From contig NC_054758.1 in the NCBI RefSeq assembly GCF_018143015.1, forward strand, positions 4,883,501 to 4,947,500: a stretch of DNA of 64,000 nt, given 5' to 3'. The stretch comes from Lytechinus variegatus (taxonomy: Eukaryota; Echinodermata; Echinoidea; Temnopleuroida; Toxopneustidae). Positions within the stretch are counted from its first letter, which is position 1. Each line of letters begins with the position of its first letter. Both the position numbers and the translations under genes were made by a program. Below, piece by piece: positions 11,437-23,864 of this stretch. The notes beneath the pieces were generated by a model. It was not told the origin of the DNA and searched no databases. It saw only the letters and a list, made by a program, of their open reading frames with translations.

Positions 11437-14400
11437 GCATGAGGCTGCGGATTATCCGAGTAGCCTGGACAGGAGCTGGGTTATGGGAGAAAATACCAAG
11501 ATCATCTCGCCTCCAAATGGACGTCTAGACTTTGATCTATTGTTAGTGAGATGATTTATACGGTTTTGTATCCGTTTCATAATTATGAATGGATGGTTGG
11601 GTGGATGGTTGGTTGGATGGATTGGTGGATGGATGGATTGATGAATAAATGGATTGGCAGATAGATGGATTGATAGATGAATTGGTGGATGGATGGAAGA
11701 ATGGATGGATGGAAAGATGGATGGATTGATGATGGACGGATGGTTGGGTAGATGGATGGGTGGACGGATAGATGGATGGATAGCTAGATGGATGGGTGGA
11801 TGGATAGATAGATGGATGGGTGGATGGATAGATGGATGGATGGACGGATAGATGGATGGGTGGGTGGATGAATGAATATGTGGGTGGGTGGATGGATGGT
11901 TGGGTGGATTGATTAATGGATGGATAGTTAGATGGATGGATGAAGAAATGGGGGGGGGGTGTGATAGATAGCTGGATGGGTCGATGGATGAATGAATGAA
12001 TGTGTGGATGCATGAATGGACATAAGAATGAATGAATGGGTGGATGGATAAAATAAATGAAAGGATAGATAGATGGATGAATGAATGAGAAAATGAATGA
12101 ATGAATGAAAGGAGGAATTGATGAATATATTATATAAAGAAATTAATACATAAGTAATAAATTTATTGATATATCAAATCAATGAATATAGAAGTAATGA
12201 ACCCTGAATGAATCAATGAATGGATAAATAAATTAATCAATAAATAAATAAGTATGTAAGTAAGTAAGTATGTAAGTAAGTATGTATGTAAGTAAGTATG
12301 TAAGTATGTATATGTAAGTAAGTAAGTACATGTACATAAGTAAGTATGTAAGTAAATAAGTAGATAGATAGATAGATAGATGGATAAATAATATTGTTAT
12401 TTCAGATGGGACTCGTGTTGCTGGGTACATAGTCTGCAGAACTACGCCCCACCAAAGAGCTGGGACTTCGTCATGTCTGTAAACCTCACGGTACGGAACG
12501 ACACTGGAGCCATAAACCACGCCCCTATCACCACTGGTCTACCAGTACAGAGGATCAATAAGGGGTGCACAAGAGCAGTTCTTAATATACCAAGTAAGTT
12601 CAAAACAAAATCCAATATATGTTTTGAAAGTGAAATTTAGTTATTTTGCTCCGGTGATAATTGCTTCGATGGAAAATCTGCATGTTAAGCCAAACACAAA
12701 ACCTAAAATAACTGGTGTGGTCCGGTTAACACCACAGTTTCTGCTTGGAAATATTACTTTAGGCCTATTTACTTGATTCATCCCCTCAATATCCCTTTTA
12801 CTCGGCAGCTTATGATGCAGATGGTGATGATGTAGAATGTCGCTGGGTCGACGGCACCAGAGACGTGTCCGAGTGCAGGAGTAATTGTGATGCCTGGCCA
12901 CGATCTCAGTGGGTTCTACAGGTAGGCCATTACACTGTAACAATTTTTTTTTCAACAAGTCGATTCAATCTCAAATCATTACAATCATGAGTCCAATTTT
13001 CAAAATTACATGACTTTTTAAATCATTAAAATTTTGTCCGTTGTTCGGCCCATCTTCCAATATCCCCCACAATATCCATATTTCCTTTTAGAACAAAGTT
13101 TATTTGGGTTCATTTCCCCATTTCAATCCATTATTCTTATATGCTCCCAATTTCCACGTCGTCCTTTTCAGAATCGGCCACAAGGCTGTCGCCTCATCCT
13201 CCCGCGACTTCGCACCATGGATGCAGGATGGTACGCAGTGGCCATCATGATCGAGGACTCCTCGAACGGCGTCGTCCACAGCAAGGTCCCTTTCCAGTTC
13301 ATGCTGGAGGTCACAGGTGATATGACCTGTTCGAAGCCAATCATCATTGGGCCGTCGGCGGATTCCTGCTGGATCCTTAGAGTGGGACAGACGTTTCGAT
13401 TCAACGTAACCGCACAGACCCCGACTAACGAAACGAGGTAATTAATTTTTCATCTCACAACTGACAAGAACGTCACAAGGGATTTCGTGATGTGATCCAC
13501 AAGTCACTAAACATTCCCTCGCTTAAAATTGTCCTTTAGTGAAGCACGATTTTACAGAAGTGTTTACCAAGATGTAGGTTCGAAATATGTTTCAACGAGG
13601 TTAAAAGATTCTCATTGTCTTACCTTGTCACAGCATCCGACAGATTGCCACGACCAGCGTCCGGGGAATGCAGAAGAGCCCCCTACGACGGGTTCCAACC
13701 AAACCTCTAATGGCTTACGTCACCATGTCTTGGACACCGACTGATGAAGACAGACGCGTGGCTCTATTCTGCTTCCAACCAGAGGATAATAATGGGTAAT
13801 ACTGTCTTAGTCACACTGACGAAATTAAATTACACAGACAAGACCATTGTTGCATGCCCATTTTGTTCAAACGTCTGACTACCGTATTACCAATCAGAAC
13901 TGCCCTTTCAAATAATTTACAATCGACAATTATGTTCGTGTAAAAAATAGCAGTGACACTTTGAGCTGGGGTAGATTTTCGATTGTGTAATTCTCTGTAG
14001 AATAGTGAATTACAGACAATATATCATAGCCACATTGAAGAAAACTAGACCTTATGATATGTTTTTCCTTTCGTCCTTTTATAGATTGCAAGGAAATCAA
14101 AGGTGTATTGACATTTCTGTAGGAGGTAAGAACTATCGAATTCAACAACGAAATAAAACCATTACAGTGCTTCTGATAACCAGATGCGAACGATGCATTG
14201 ATAAATTGGGCTGCAAGCTCCTGAAGTTTTCTAATAGACAGAACTTTACGATAAATTTGTTCAGAACTTGACGATAAATTCTTTTAAAGAATTAAAGGCT
14301 TCTTAGCTTATTCATACGTAAAATAACTGCAAACAACTATCTGAATAATAAAGGGGAGGTGATGAACCCTTGACTGCCTCGAGATGGAGGTGGTTCCTTG

Positions 14401-17400
14401 TCATATGTCGAAAATGCTGCCTAATAATTTTCAGTACAAGATATGGAAATTGGAAACCAAAGTATCATTGTTGAGCGGCGACAACATTACAGATATGACA
14501 TTGATCTGATTTCTACTGATAAAAAGCTTATTAACTGCCTTTGCATGACAGCATTATTATGTAAACTTACTTCAGTACGTCTTACTCGGATTTTAGTGAA
14601 ACACTATTTTTAATGACAGGGATAAGGATAATTTTGCGTTAATAAAAGGAATTAAGGTGCAACAAAACACTGGCGGATCGGGGGGGGGGGGGCAGCCGAC
14701 CCGTGTCCCCCTTTTGAGTTTGAGAAGCAAAATTAAAATCTGTAGGTGTAAAAATGCAATTAAAACAGATATGTGCCACCCTTTTGAAAGTGAAGACCTT
14801 TTTTTTTGCTTGTCAAATTTTTCCTCGGAAAAATGTGCCCCACTTTTTGGAAAATCCTGGTTCCGCCACTGGTACAAAATATCCAATATTCGGCAGCTCT
14901 GGCCATGCTAGTTGTTTTTATCCAAATCCCGTTGTTTTCTTGTCTCAGATGAGCGTGCTCCGGTGCCTAGCCCTTTGTTCTCCTTCCCTGCCGCCGGTTT
15001 TCCTGTTCGTCCAGAAGGGACAGCTTTCGAGATAGTCTTTGACGATCTGGTAAGACCCTGTTAAAGAAAGACATTACTTTTCACTGAATTTAAGATACTT
15101 ATGTGGGGGCTTCTACCTTCGAGTTACTCGCTCAAAGAGTTATTCTGTCCGGAAGATCAGGTCAAGGATGTGCTCAGGGTTATACCAGGATGATATACTC
15201 GACATGCGAGAAGTAATTCACCAAAGTGACACAACAGTACCATGGGTTAAGATTTTTTTGATTTTGCCCGACTCTGCTCCAAGATAAGTCAATGAATAAT
15301 ATTTCTAATATGACTAGAATGACGAACATGTACATTTGACTTCTTTGGCAATGTTCCTTCTATTGCAAGCGAAGCATTACCTTTCAGGAAACGATGAATT
15401 GAGATGTGTCATAAAATATATCTTTGACCAACCAGTGAATAAAATATCACCATTTAATGTTAATTTGCTAATGGTGTTGTGGATATATGCTAACTCTAGG
15501 AACGCAAGATATCATAATCAAGTATGTGCTGGAATATTTTTGATCTACATAAATTCTTGAGACAACAATAAATTTATGATCTTATTTCCTTAACTGCAGA
15601 TAACCCGCCCTCAACATACAACCGAGATTCAAATCCTTCGAGCCGACGACCATTCCTTGGTTCACGAGGTCAAGGTCGAACCCGAACCAGGAGACAATCT
15701 CATCTATGACTACGACGCCATCTTGTTTAGCATTCCTTACGGTCTTCTGGTCGAAGGCACCAACTACACTCTTAGCCTGCCGGAAGGTCTGGCGAGGGGG
15801 TACAGCAGTTGTGAGCCCTGGTCCAAGGCGGCCTCGTGGGATTTCTACGTAGGATCAGGTAGATTTAAAGATGGCTACCGGGAGTGTTACCGGGGACCAA
15901 AGGAGAAGAAAAGTAATTCATAGACGATCGATCGGACAAGATCACTTGATTAGCTTCTTAGTTATAGTCTGGTAGATGACAAAGACCATGTAGAATAGCA
16001 GAGTATGCTTAATTGTAGGTACCGTTCTGCTGGGGTAGCAAAGATTTCTTGATCCTGGATCAGTAGCGGACCGTGACCCGAAGGAGACAAATGATCGGAG
16101 GGGCACTGTATTCTTTGTGAACAATGCTGTGCCCCTCCAATGCTTTGTCTCCTCCGGGTCAGGGTCCGCCGCTCTCCTAGATGACTGGTTCTTCGCTTTC
16201 TAGCTTTAGTCTTTCAAGGAAGTATAGATCATACAGAGTAGCAGAGGGCGCTTTCAATGTAGATAGTTGTTTTGCTGTGGTGGCTGAGGGTGATTTAACG
16301 GGAAGGCCATGGTGATGTGAGGGTGAGTTTTAGTTGCTTTCTCTATTAGGAAAGTAAGGGGTATTCTAGCTTTCACTCAACTCAACACCCAACTCATGTC
16401 AATACAATTTTGAGTGCCTTTCCCCTTCCCTTTTAACACCTTTTCATCACTTGAAAATTGATGAGTGGGTGTTAACCTAAAGGAACCATTTTTTCCCATT
16501 CTCTTGTATCTTAAGAGCTTCCCACATGCTAAACTTCACCCAACCGAACACAGTCATTTATAGTAAAGGGACGGAGTCTTACGTTGAGATGTACATTCGC
16601 TTTGCTAAAAAGACAATAACAAAACACATGTTGATTAGATTCCCCCTTCAACACTTGTCTTGTTCGAGCACACCTACTGCTCTTTTTGCTATTCGAGGAA
16701 GTGGTTTTACGAGTGTATCGTTAAATGTAGAAAACAGTTACTTCTCTTGATTTATCATATCGCTGAATTAGTGAGAATTATAGATATACAATATTTAACT
16801 CCGAGGTGATATTCAGAGAAAGAGAGTGAGCGGTGGTGGGGTGGGGAGAGATTATTATGTAGATGTATTTTATTGCATACAAAATAATAAAAATGACTAA
16901 TAATGTATCGTTCAATAATGTACGGACATGGGTACCATGGAAAAATGTCCTTTCAACTTTTATTTTCGGAATTCAGCGGTGAGCAAGCATAAGATTGTTT
17001 TTTATTATAATTATTTGAAAGGGATATTGTGGAGGGGGGGGGGGGGCTATAGTTGTGGGTGGCATTCCCAAATCCACGCATCTGTCTGTTTCTTTTTTTT
17101 TGGGGGGGGGGGGCGTGGGGGAATCTTCGATTACAGGAAACTTTTTTATATTGTATATTTCTTTATCATGAATAAGCAAGCAAACAATTTTTGTCATTTC
17201 TTTGTAGATTCAAGAGGTACTACCCGACCGCCAAGCGAGCGTTTCCTTCCACGACCGCAGTGCTTCGGGACTTTCATGCAGATATTCATCCCGAAGACAA
17301 TCGTTCCGTTTGAGGACCCGAACAACATGCACTTCAACGAGCCAACGTGCGTTGGGCGGGATCACAACGGCACGCATTTCGTTATGGGGACACACTACCA

Positions 17401-20400
17401 ATACTGCGGAACGCACATCGTAAGACGTCCTGCATTCTCTTGACAATCCTTGGGATGGCATTGGTTTAGCAAACCATACACTGCAAAAACTCCAGTGTTG
17501 ATTTAACACCAGCCCGGAATCAAACTAATTAGTGTTGTATAAACATCTATATGGTGTTAGACCAAAACGAAACTGGTGTTAACGCTTCTCTGGTGTAGAC
17601 ATAATTATATATAGATTCCGGGCTTGTGTTAAATCAACACCAGAGTTTTTGCAGCGTACACCCCCCAAAAAGACGAGTGGACCAAAGTTGGGTTCACTCA
17701 TCTTTTTTTTGAGGGGGGTGGGGGTGGGGGAGGAGCGTATGGTTTATATTTCCATGCTAAACCAGTGCCATCACCAGCTTTTTATCAGGGGGAAGTGTGA
17801 TTTAGGAAAAAAAAGACAACACTTACCAATGCCAATGTCAGGCTGTGGTGCAGATAATTATGTATCACATCTACAGTAGATGTGAATATAGCAACACTGA
17901 TACTCAAAACATGTTACCCTCCTTAATGCCACTACCGGCAACGCCCCTGTAAAAAAATAACTGTACACTACTGGCAAACATAATTATTATGTGTGTGTGT
18001 GTGTGTGGGGGGGGGTAAACTTGAAGTTACGCCTAAATACATGTATATTTTTGTTTATTTATGTTTATTTTTCTTTAAAAAATTCTTTGTCCATATTGGA
18101 AGAATCAATATCTTTCTCTGTCAATATAATGCCTAAGTATATAGGTCGTGGAATGACGGTTTTTATTCAAGTTGACCCAAACGCAGATACTTTCCACCTG
18201 ATAAAGACCGATTTCGTGAAAACTACACAAAAAATCTTTGTAAATTACATTTTGCCATTGATATGTTTCTTCTTTCTCAATAGGATTCAGGACGTGGCAA
18301 GTCAATAATATCAAACACCATTCGGATACCGACTATGACAATACCCGGACACCCGGCGGTTACCCGACACAACGCCACGGCGATCAACGTCATCTGCGAA
18401 ATGGACAAGGATAAGGTTACGTTTGTCGAGTTCGATGCGGATCTACCCACAGTGGTTTATAACCGAACCGGTCATGGCGCGTTCAATTTCTCACTGAAGA
18501 TGTATGAGGATGCACCTTACGACAGAAAATACGGGTTGGTCTTGGAATGTAATGTCGCAGACATACCAACGAAACCGACTCTAAACCGATCAAAGTTATG
18601 AGGTTACTTCGATTCGGATATCATCGGTCGGTTTCGTTTGTGTAACTGTAGCATATGTCTGTAAACCAGTTTTCCTATCAAAAGTCTAATGTCACAAATA
18701 ATATTGAAGATGGCGATGACAAAATCAAATCCTTGTATATTACATTAAATATTTATTTCAGTCACTGGTATCTTTGTAAAAAGTAATGCTTGGAATGTCT
18801 TTCGGAATAATTAATAGCTAGAATATTGGCTTCATGAATATACGGGAACGAATGTATTTTTAAGTAAGTGTGAGTGGATGTCCGTTTTAAATTATGGAAT
18901 GTGTTTCTTTTTTTTTATCAATTGTTGACTTTATTTACGGATAAATTATTTTACATCTGAGACCCTATTATGAAGAATTCCTTAATATTTATTTGTCACT
19001 GATGTCTTTTTAATAAGTAATGCTTAGATGGTCTTTCGGAATAATAGCAAGAATATTGGGATGAATTGTTTTTTTTTGTGTGGGTGAACAATGTACAATG
19101 AACAAAGTCATGGATTTTTTTTTTGGGGGGGGGGGGGGGGTAATTGAATTGTTATGTATTCCGCAAGATGGCCCAAAGCAATTACAAGAAGATAATTGTG
19201 GAGGAGCCGTGGTGTAGTGGTTCTGACTCTCGCCTTGTAAACAGAGGGTCGTGTGTTCGAATCCCACCGCGGTCTGGCGTCCTTTGGCAAGGCGTTAATC
19301 CACACTTTGCCACTCTCGACCCAGGTGCTAAATGGGTACCCGGTAGGATGTGAAAGTCATTGTAGCTTGTCCAGTATTGTGTGCGCCTCACAGGCGACTG
19401 ACTGGAATACTCCCCAGGGAGTGGAGGATGTGCACACATTGTGTGTGGGAATGACTGATTGAATCCGATGACCGGGGTAATAATATATCTGTAAAGCGCT
19501 TAGAAACGTTGTTCCGATGGATTAAGCGCTATATAAAAGCGGATTATTATTATTATTATTATAATTACACCAAACATGTCTTCAAGAATTCAAAGTTGTA
19601 GATGAACGTTATAGTTTCAATGAATGATTTTTTCTATATTTTTTTCTCATCAATTTAATAATTAATTGTCATATATCTATTTTCGGTTCTATTTCCCTGA
19701 CTAGCGTAATTACTAAATCCTTAATATGTTTACACATTGAATAATAAGTATAATTTCTTTTATTCTTATTCAGATATTCTGATTATCCTCTTGAAGTCGA
19801 TCTTAATGATCGGCTATTCTTCGAGGCAAAGGTCCTTCTTCCGGATGACAATACGTTACCAGGGCAACGCATTTTCTTGAGGTCTTGTGAAGCCACGCCC
19901 ACTCCCAATCCGGCTGACCGGTTGTATTACCGCTTTATAGAAAACGAGTAAGAAAATAACGTCGCTATGTTTGTAATTTTAAAGTCTATTAGGAAATTAC
20001 AGTATTTATGATCAGCCCAGAACAACATCTGGCATTATTACATTAATGAGACGATGCCCATATAATATAAGATCGAAAGAAATATCAAAATAATTATGTA
20101 ATGCATGGAATAAGACTTATTTAGACATAATTTTATCATATTAAAGTTTATTGGTGAATAATGAGAGGACGTGTGTGTGCACAGGTGTCTGTGTATGAGG
20201 GAAAGAGAGAGAGGGAGAGGGGGGGGGGGGGAGAGGGATGCGTGCATTTGTGGAGTATGCATTCATAGACCAAATGTTTTTAAATGGATGGATGTAATTA
20301 TTCTTTTACACTCCCCAGTGCAGTAGGTTACTATAGAATGGAGTAAAAAAATTTCTCTTACTCTTCAAGGGCGTAGGGGGGGGGGGTGCACGTGCACCCT

Positions 20401-22460
20401 CCCACTAAAGCAGAGGAGTTCCAACACTGGCAAACAAAACAAAACTTGTACCCTCTCCTGCTTTCAACAGCTGATTTCCAAACTTTAGTTCCAACACCCC
20501 AAGATGTGCACCCCATACCACTTTAGTTCCACCTCCCCAAGATGTGCACCCCATACCACTTTAGTTCCAACACCCCAAGATGTGCACCCCATACCACTTT
20601 AGTTCCACCTCCCCAAGATGTGCACCCCATACCACTTTAGTTCCAACACCCCAAGATGTGCACCCCATACCACTTTAGTTCCAACACCCCAAGATGTGCA
20701 CCCCATACCACTTTAGTTCCAACACCCCAAGATGTGCACCCCATACCACTTTAGTTCCACCTCCCCAAGATGTGCACCCCATACCACTTTAGTTCCAACA
20801 CCCCAAGATGTGCACCCCATACCACTTTAGTTCCACCTCCCCAAGATGTGCACCCCATACCACTTTAGTTCCACCTCCCCAAGATGTGCACCCCATACCA
20901 CTTTAGTTCCACCTCCCCAGGATGCACACCTCGCCCTTGCTCTTTTCCTAGATCAGTTGAGTAATAGCTGTAAATGGTTTAAAATTCTGATACACTCCAG
21001 GATTCTGGCATGTAAAGAGTGCAAATAACCCTATTTCTTACTTTTTATTTCATTTGTTAAAAGTTGTGCTATGGACCATACCATCCAATTCGGACTACAA
21101 GGACGCCTGAAGACACGGTTCTCCATTCAAGCTATAGCCTTTATGGGACACTTCATGAGCGAGTCGGTACGTAACGCCAGCAGGTGACATCTGGACAAAT
21201 TTATACTGACATGAGAAAATCTAAAGTATAGGGATCATGGTTGCTGCATTGCAATCACTGTCATTGATCAGTATGGTATACAGATCAGTGATTGCAATCT
21301 GTATGAAATTAACTAAATGAAGCACTCAGCCTTTGACTTTGTAGATTTAAGTTTTGGCAACCATAAAGAGATGAGACAGACGAGAGGGGCCTAATCTAAT
21401 TTGATGACTAAAGCTTGAATTAAATAGTTTCCCCGGCAATTAAGATCTTTTATCAACTTGGAGTTATTAATAATCATAAAACTTTTATGGTATATCAATG
21501 CAGTACATATTTGCTGTATTATCAAATGCTTCTCATTGGTTCTTTGATTAATCCTTAATTTAAGATTAATCTCAACTGAAGAAGTTTAAACTGTAATTTC
21601 ATGCTTTAACTAGTCTTTTGAAACAATGTTTCGACTTGGCTTTCTTTGCAGATCTTTGTTCATTGTGAAATACAACTTCAGGACAGTGCGAGCGAACGTT
21701 CCTGTCCAGTGTACAGTATGCCGAGCAATAGAAAGCGTCGGTTTGCGGATACGTACAGCCTATCGCACGCTCTCTTTGGTACAGATGGACCAATCAGAGT
21801 AGTTGCTGAGAAGGGGCGTGGCAAGTCTTTCTCTGATCCAGGTAGGTTGGTGTCGTAGAAAACTTTTCTTGATGAGTTAGTGCAGCACACAGCAGGGATG
21901 GTACTGCACTACGAGCGTGACGAAGGGAAGGGGCTGGGTCTGCTTAAAAATTTTGTGCAATCCACTTTTGTGGGAGGGGGGGATGGGTACATAAAATATG
22001 GGGATGGACTTTCAAGAAGAATTTTCACTTCACTATTTAGCTTTGCTCAGATTTTAATGGGGGGGGGGGGGGGGGGGAGAAGGGAATCTGCGTTCATTTC
22101 ATTGCCATTCATGTATGACAGTTATGTATCTGTTTCCTTCTCTGTATACATCTTCCTCCCTTCGTCTCTATCTCACTTTCTCCCTCTTTTTCCGTTTCCC
22201 CTCTTTCCATCTCCACCCCCTGCCTCTGTCCAACGCTCTCTTCCTTTCTCCTCTGTTTTACAGATAACAAGAAGCCTCTGTCCCAGAGCCCTCTTGGTTC
22301 CGTCTACGTGTCAGTGAGCGCCCTCATCGTTAGCCTCATCCTCGTAGCCATTCTCGTTTCCATGGTGACAGTGATGCGGAGGCTCCAGATTCAGAACCGG
22401 AGGTTGGGGAAGTTCGTGGGTAGCCCCGGGATCCCGCTGGACTCAATCACCGATCGTTAG
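11437..22460 (+). CDS. Transmembrane zona pellucida (ZP) domain protein, 14 exons, 5' end missing
   Basis: The exons are 11437-11541, 12406-12593, 12809-12921, 13172-13437, 13634-13795, 14085-14125, 14949-15049, 15600-15858, 17208-17419, 18284-18534, 19774-19947, 21064-21166, 21652-21841 and 22264-22460 (TAG). All are AG/GT bounded and every junction keeps phase, giving 786 visible residues. Residues 1-300 form a Cys-rich extracellular region ('DSCCWV', '[11 protein letters not shown]', '[11 protein letters not shown]') like modules seen in large invertebrate surface proteins. The ZP-N part begins near 430 ('[13 protein letters not shown]', 'YCGT'). The ZP-C part holds 'RSCEA', 'DCAMD', 'FVHCEI' and 'RSCP', so eight cysteines are accounted for. 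RKRR (about 685-688) fits furin cleavage. A hydrophobic segment (about 735-759) and a 27-residue basic tail follow. Many N-x-S/T sites agree with secretion. ZP proteins polymerise into extracellular matrices. The weakest splice site is the donor after 18534 (gttggt), the only one there that preserves frame. No signal peptide exon was found. Confidence 0.9.
11578..12385. repeat. Tetranucleotide microsatellite block, (GGAT)n then (AAGT)n
   Basis: About 450 bp of GGAT/GGGT/AGAT-rich repeats is followed by AATG-rich repeats and then AAGT and GATA runs. The block fills the intron between the first two recognised ZP-gene exons. The long His/Pro/Ser/Ile frame on the - strand is only a translation of this repeat. 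Confidence 0.95.
14668..14871. mobile_element. hAT-like MITE with CACTGGCGGATC ends (in ZP intron)
   Basis: The ends are CACTGGCGGATC and GGTTCCGCCACTG, flanked by CAACAAAA and GTACAAAA (6 of 8 match). The interior 'gcttgtcaaattttt' and 'aaaatgtgcccc' recurs in the elements at 56552, 57587 and partly 58798, defining one family. It carries a long G run near its left end. Confidence 0.75.
16061..16174. mobile_element. 114-bp hAT-like MITE (CAGTAGCGGACCGTGACC), in ZP intron
   Basis: It is flanked by TCCTGGAT and TCCTAGAT (8 bp, one mismatch). It has the same length, 114 bp, and the same core as the copy at 32239-32352, including 'tttgtgaacaatgctgtgcc'. It is nearly a full-length palindrome. Confidence 0.85.
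17477..17658. mobile_element. Foldback MITE (CACTGCAAAAA / GGTGTTGATTTAACACC family)
   Basis: The ends 'tacactgcaaaaactcc' and 'gagtttttgcagcgta' bound long inverted arms made of palindromic 'gttgatttaacacc' pieces. It lies 57 bp downstream of a ZP exon donor. Further members are at 23865-24715, 24779-25018 (divergent) and 25855-26102. Confidence 0.85.
19197..19562 (+). mobile_element. Full-length tRNA-derived SINE in ZP intron
   Basis: The head has an A box in 'cgtggtgtagtggttctgac' and a B box in 'tgtgttcgaatccc'. The ~250-bp body is followed by 'aagcgctatataaaagcgg' and an (ATT)n tail. Short similar sequences, 'ataattgtg' and 'ataattaca', flank it. It is not a functional tRNA: the body is unrelated to tRNA and other truncated copies exist. 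Confidence 0.85.
20493..20925. repeat. 38-bp tandem array, about 11 units, two unit types
   Basis: The unit is 'aagatgtgcaccccatacca' plus 'ctttagttcc' plus either 'aacacccc' or 'acctcccc'. The two versions alternate irregularly along the array. It lies in the intron between ZP exons ending at 19947 and starting at 21064, and the units are almost identical apart from this switch, which suggests recent amplification. Confidence 0.95.
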
Positions 22461-22623
22461 AAATACTGAAGGAAAATAATGAACTCAGAGTTCGTTCAAT
22501 ATTAATATGGCTGAGTTTTATTTTTTTTTTACTTTTTGAATTTATATGATTTCATATTCATAAGATCAGAGCTTGTGGCAGTGGATGCTTTATATAGATG
22601 GTGACATAACATTTGCTCCGGTC

Positions 22624-23178
22624 TTAAAGGTCAAGTCCACCCCGGAAAAATGTTGATTTGAATAAACAGAGAAAAATCAAACTAGCATAGTGCTGAAAAT
22701 TTCATCAGAAATCGGATGTAAAATAGGAATGTTACATTTTAAAGCTTCGCTTATTTTGCACGAATCATTATGCACAGCTCAGTGACATGCAAATGAGACA
22801 GTTGATCAATGTCTATCACTATTTCTTTTGTTTTTTATTGTTTGAATTATACAATATTTATATTTTTACAGATTTGACCAACTTGAATAAACCATTTAGT
22901 ATTCAACAATGCTAATTCCACATGTTCTAGGAGGAATTAATGGTTGTTTTCATTTGACAATGAGAAAATGAGAACATTTCATATAATACAATCCAAAGAA
23001 ATAGTGGATGACGTCAGTCATCTCATTAGCATACCGACCAAATTAAGCGAAACTTTAAAATGTCATAACTTTCTTATTTTACATCAGATTTTGATAAAAA
23101 ATTTCAGTGTTATGCTTGTTTGATTTTTTCTCTTTCTATTCAAATCAACTTTTTTGTTGGGGTGGACTTGTGCTTTAA
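22624..23178. mobile_element. Foldback MITE (AAGGTCAAGTCCACC family), TTAA target
   Basis: TTAA at 22624-22627 and 23175-23178 brackets an element with long inverted arms (GGTCAAGTCCACC and GGTGGACTTGTGC, then 'gatttgaata' and 'tattcaaatc' and more inward). TTAA target duplications are typical of piggyBac and Kolobok elements. A second copy is at 24075-24690. It starts 164 bp after the ZP stop codon. Confidence 0.85.
22661..22666 (+). promoter_or_regulatory. First AATAAA after the ZP stop codon (candidate polyadenylation signal)
   Basis: No AATAAA or ATTAAA occurs between the TAG at 22458-22460 and this point. The hexamer lies inside the MITE arm. Whether it is used is unknown. Confidence 0.3.
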
Positions 23179-23864
23179 TATCTCTGAGAGCAAATGATCA
23201 GAGTGAGGATTATGGTAGAGTTTTCGTTTCACTATAACCTAAAGATAAAGATTTGGGTTTATTTAGTTTTGGCAGATACATTTTATGTTTGCTAAATGTA
23301 CAGATTTTCAATCTGAGCAATTGTCGCTGGAGAAAATGCCTTGATTATTGGCCCTCTCTTTAGCCTCAACTCTAAGGTATTACTGTGGCCCATTCATGCC
23401 TTAATATATAGGCATAGAGCTATAGCTCCATGCATATATCATGGAGCTCTAATAGCTCTTTGATGTATGGATATATGCTCTGGAGAATGTACATGAAAGT
23501 GGTGTTACCCTGAAAATAATCAAACTTAAGGTCAAATAGAAACAGCCAACACTAAAGTAATTCTGCTCATAACTTGAATAATGAAACGATATTCTTTCCA
23601 TTCATCTTGGTAGTATTTATTGGTAACAAACAAATGAAAAACATGTGTGACATAAATATACTGATTGACAATGAATTCAACAGAAGCATTAATAATCATT
23701 GTTTTACACCTCATGTGTTATACACACAAAAACAGTACTGTTTCAGGGTAATCCAGCCCAGCCGACAAGGCAATTAATAAACAGAAATGAATGGATGAAA
23801 GTGGAAAGAGGGGCTGGCTGAAAAGATCTATTGAAATTGGACAAGTTCAATCGGCGATTTCATG

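Noticed and set aside
11543-12013. 156-codon minus-strand frame rich in His, Pro, Ser and Ile
   Set aside because: It is the translation of the GGAT microsatellite in a ZP intron.
20846-21028. Short frame before a ZP exon
   Set aside because: It begins in the 38-bp array and matches nothing; the real exon starts at 21064 in another phase.
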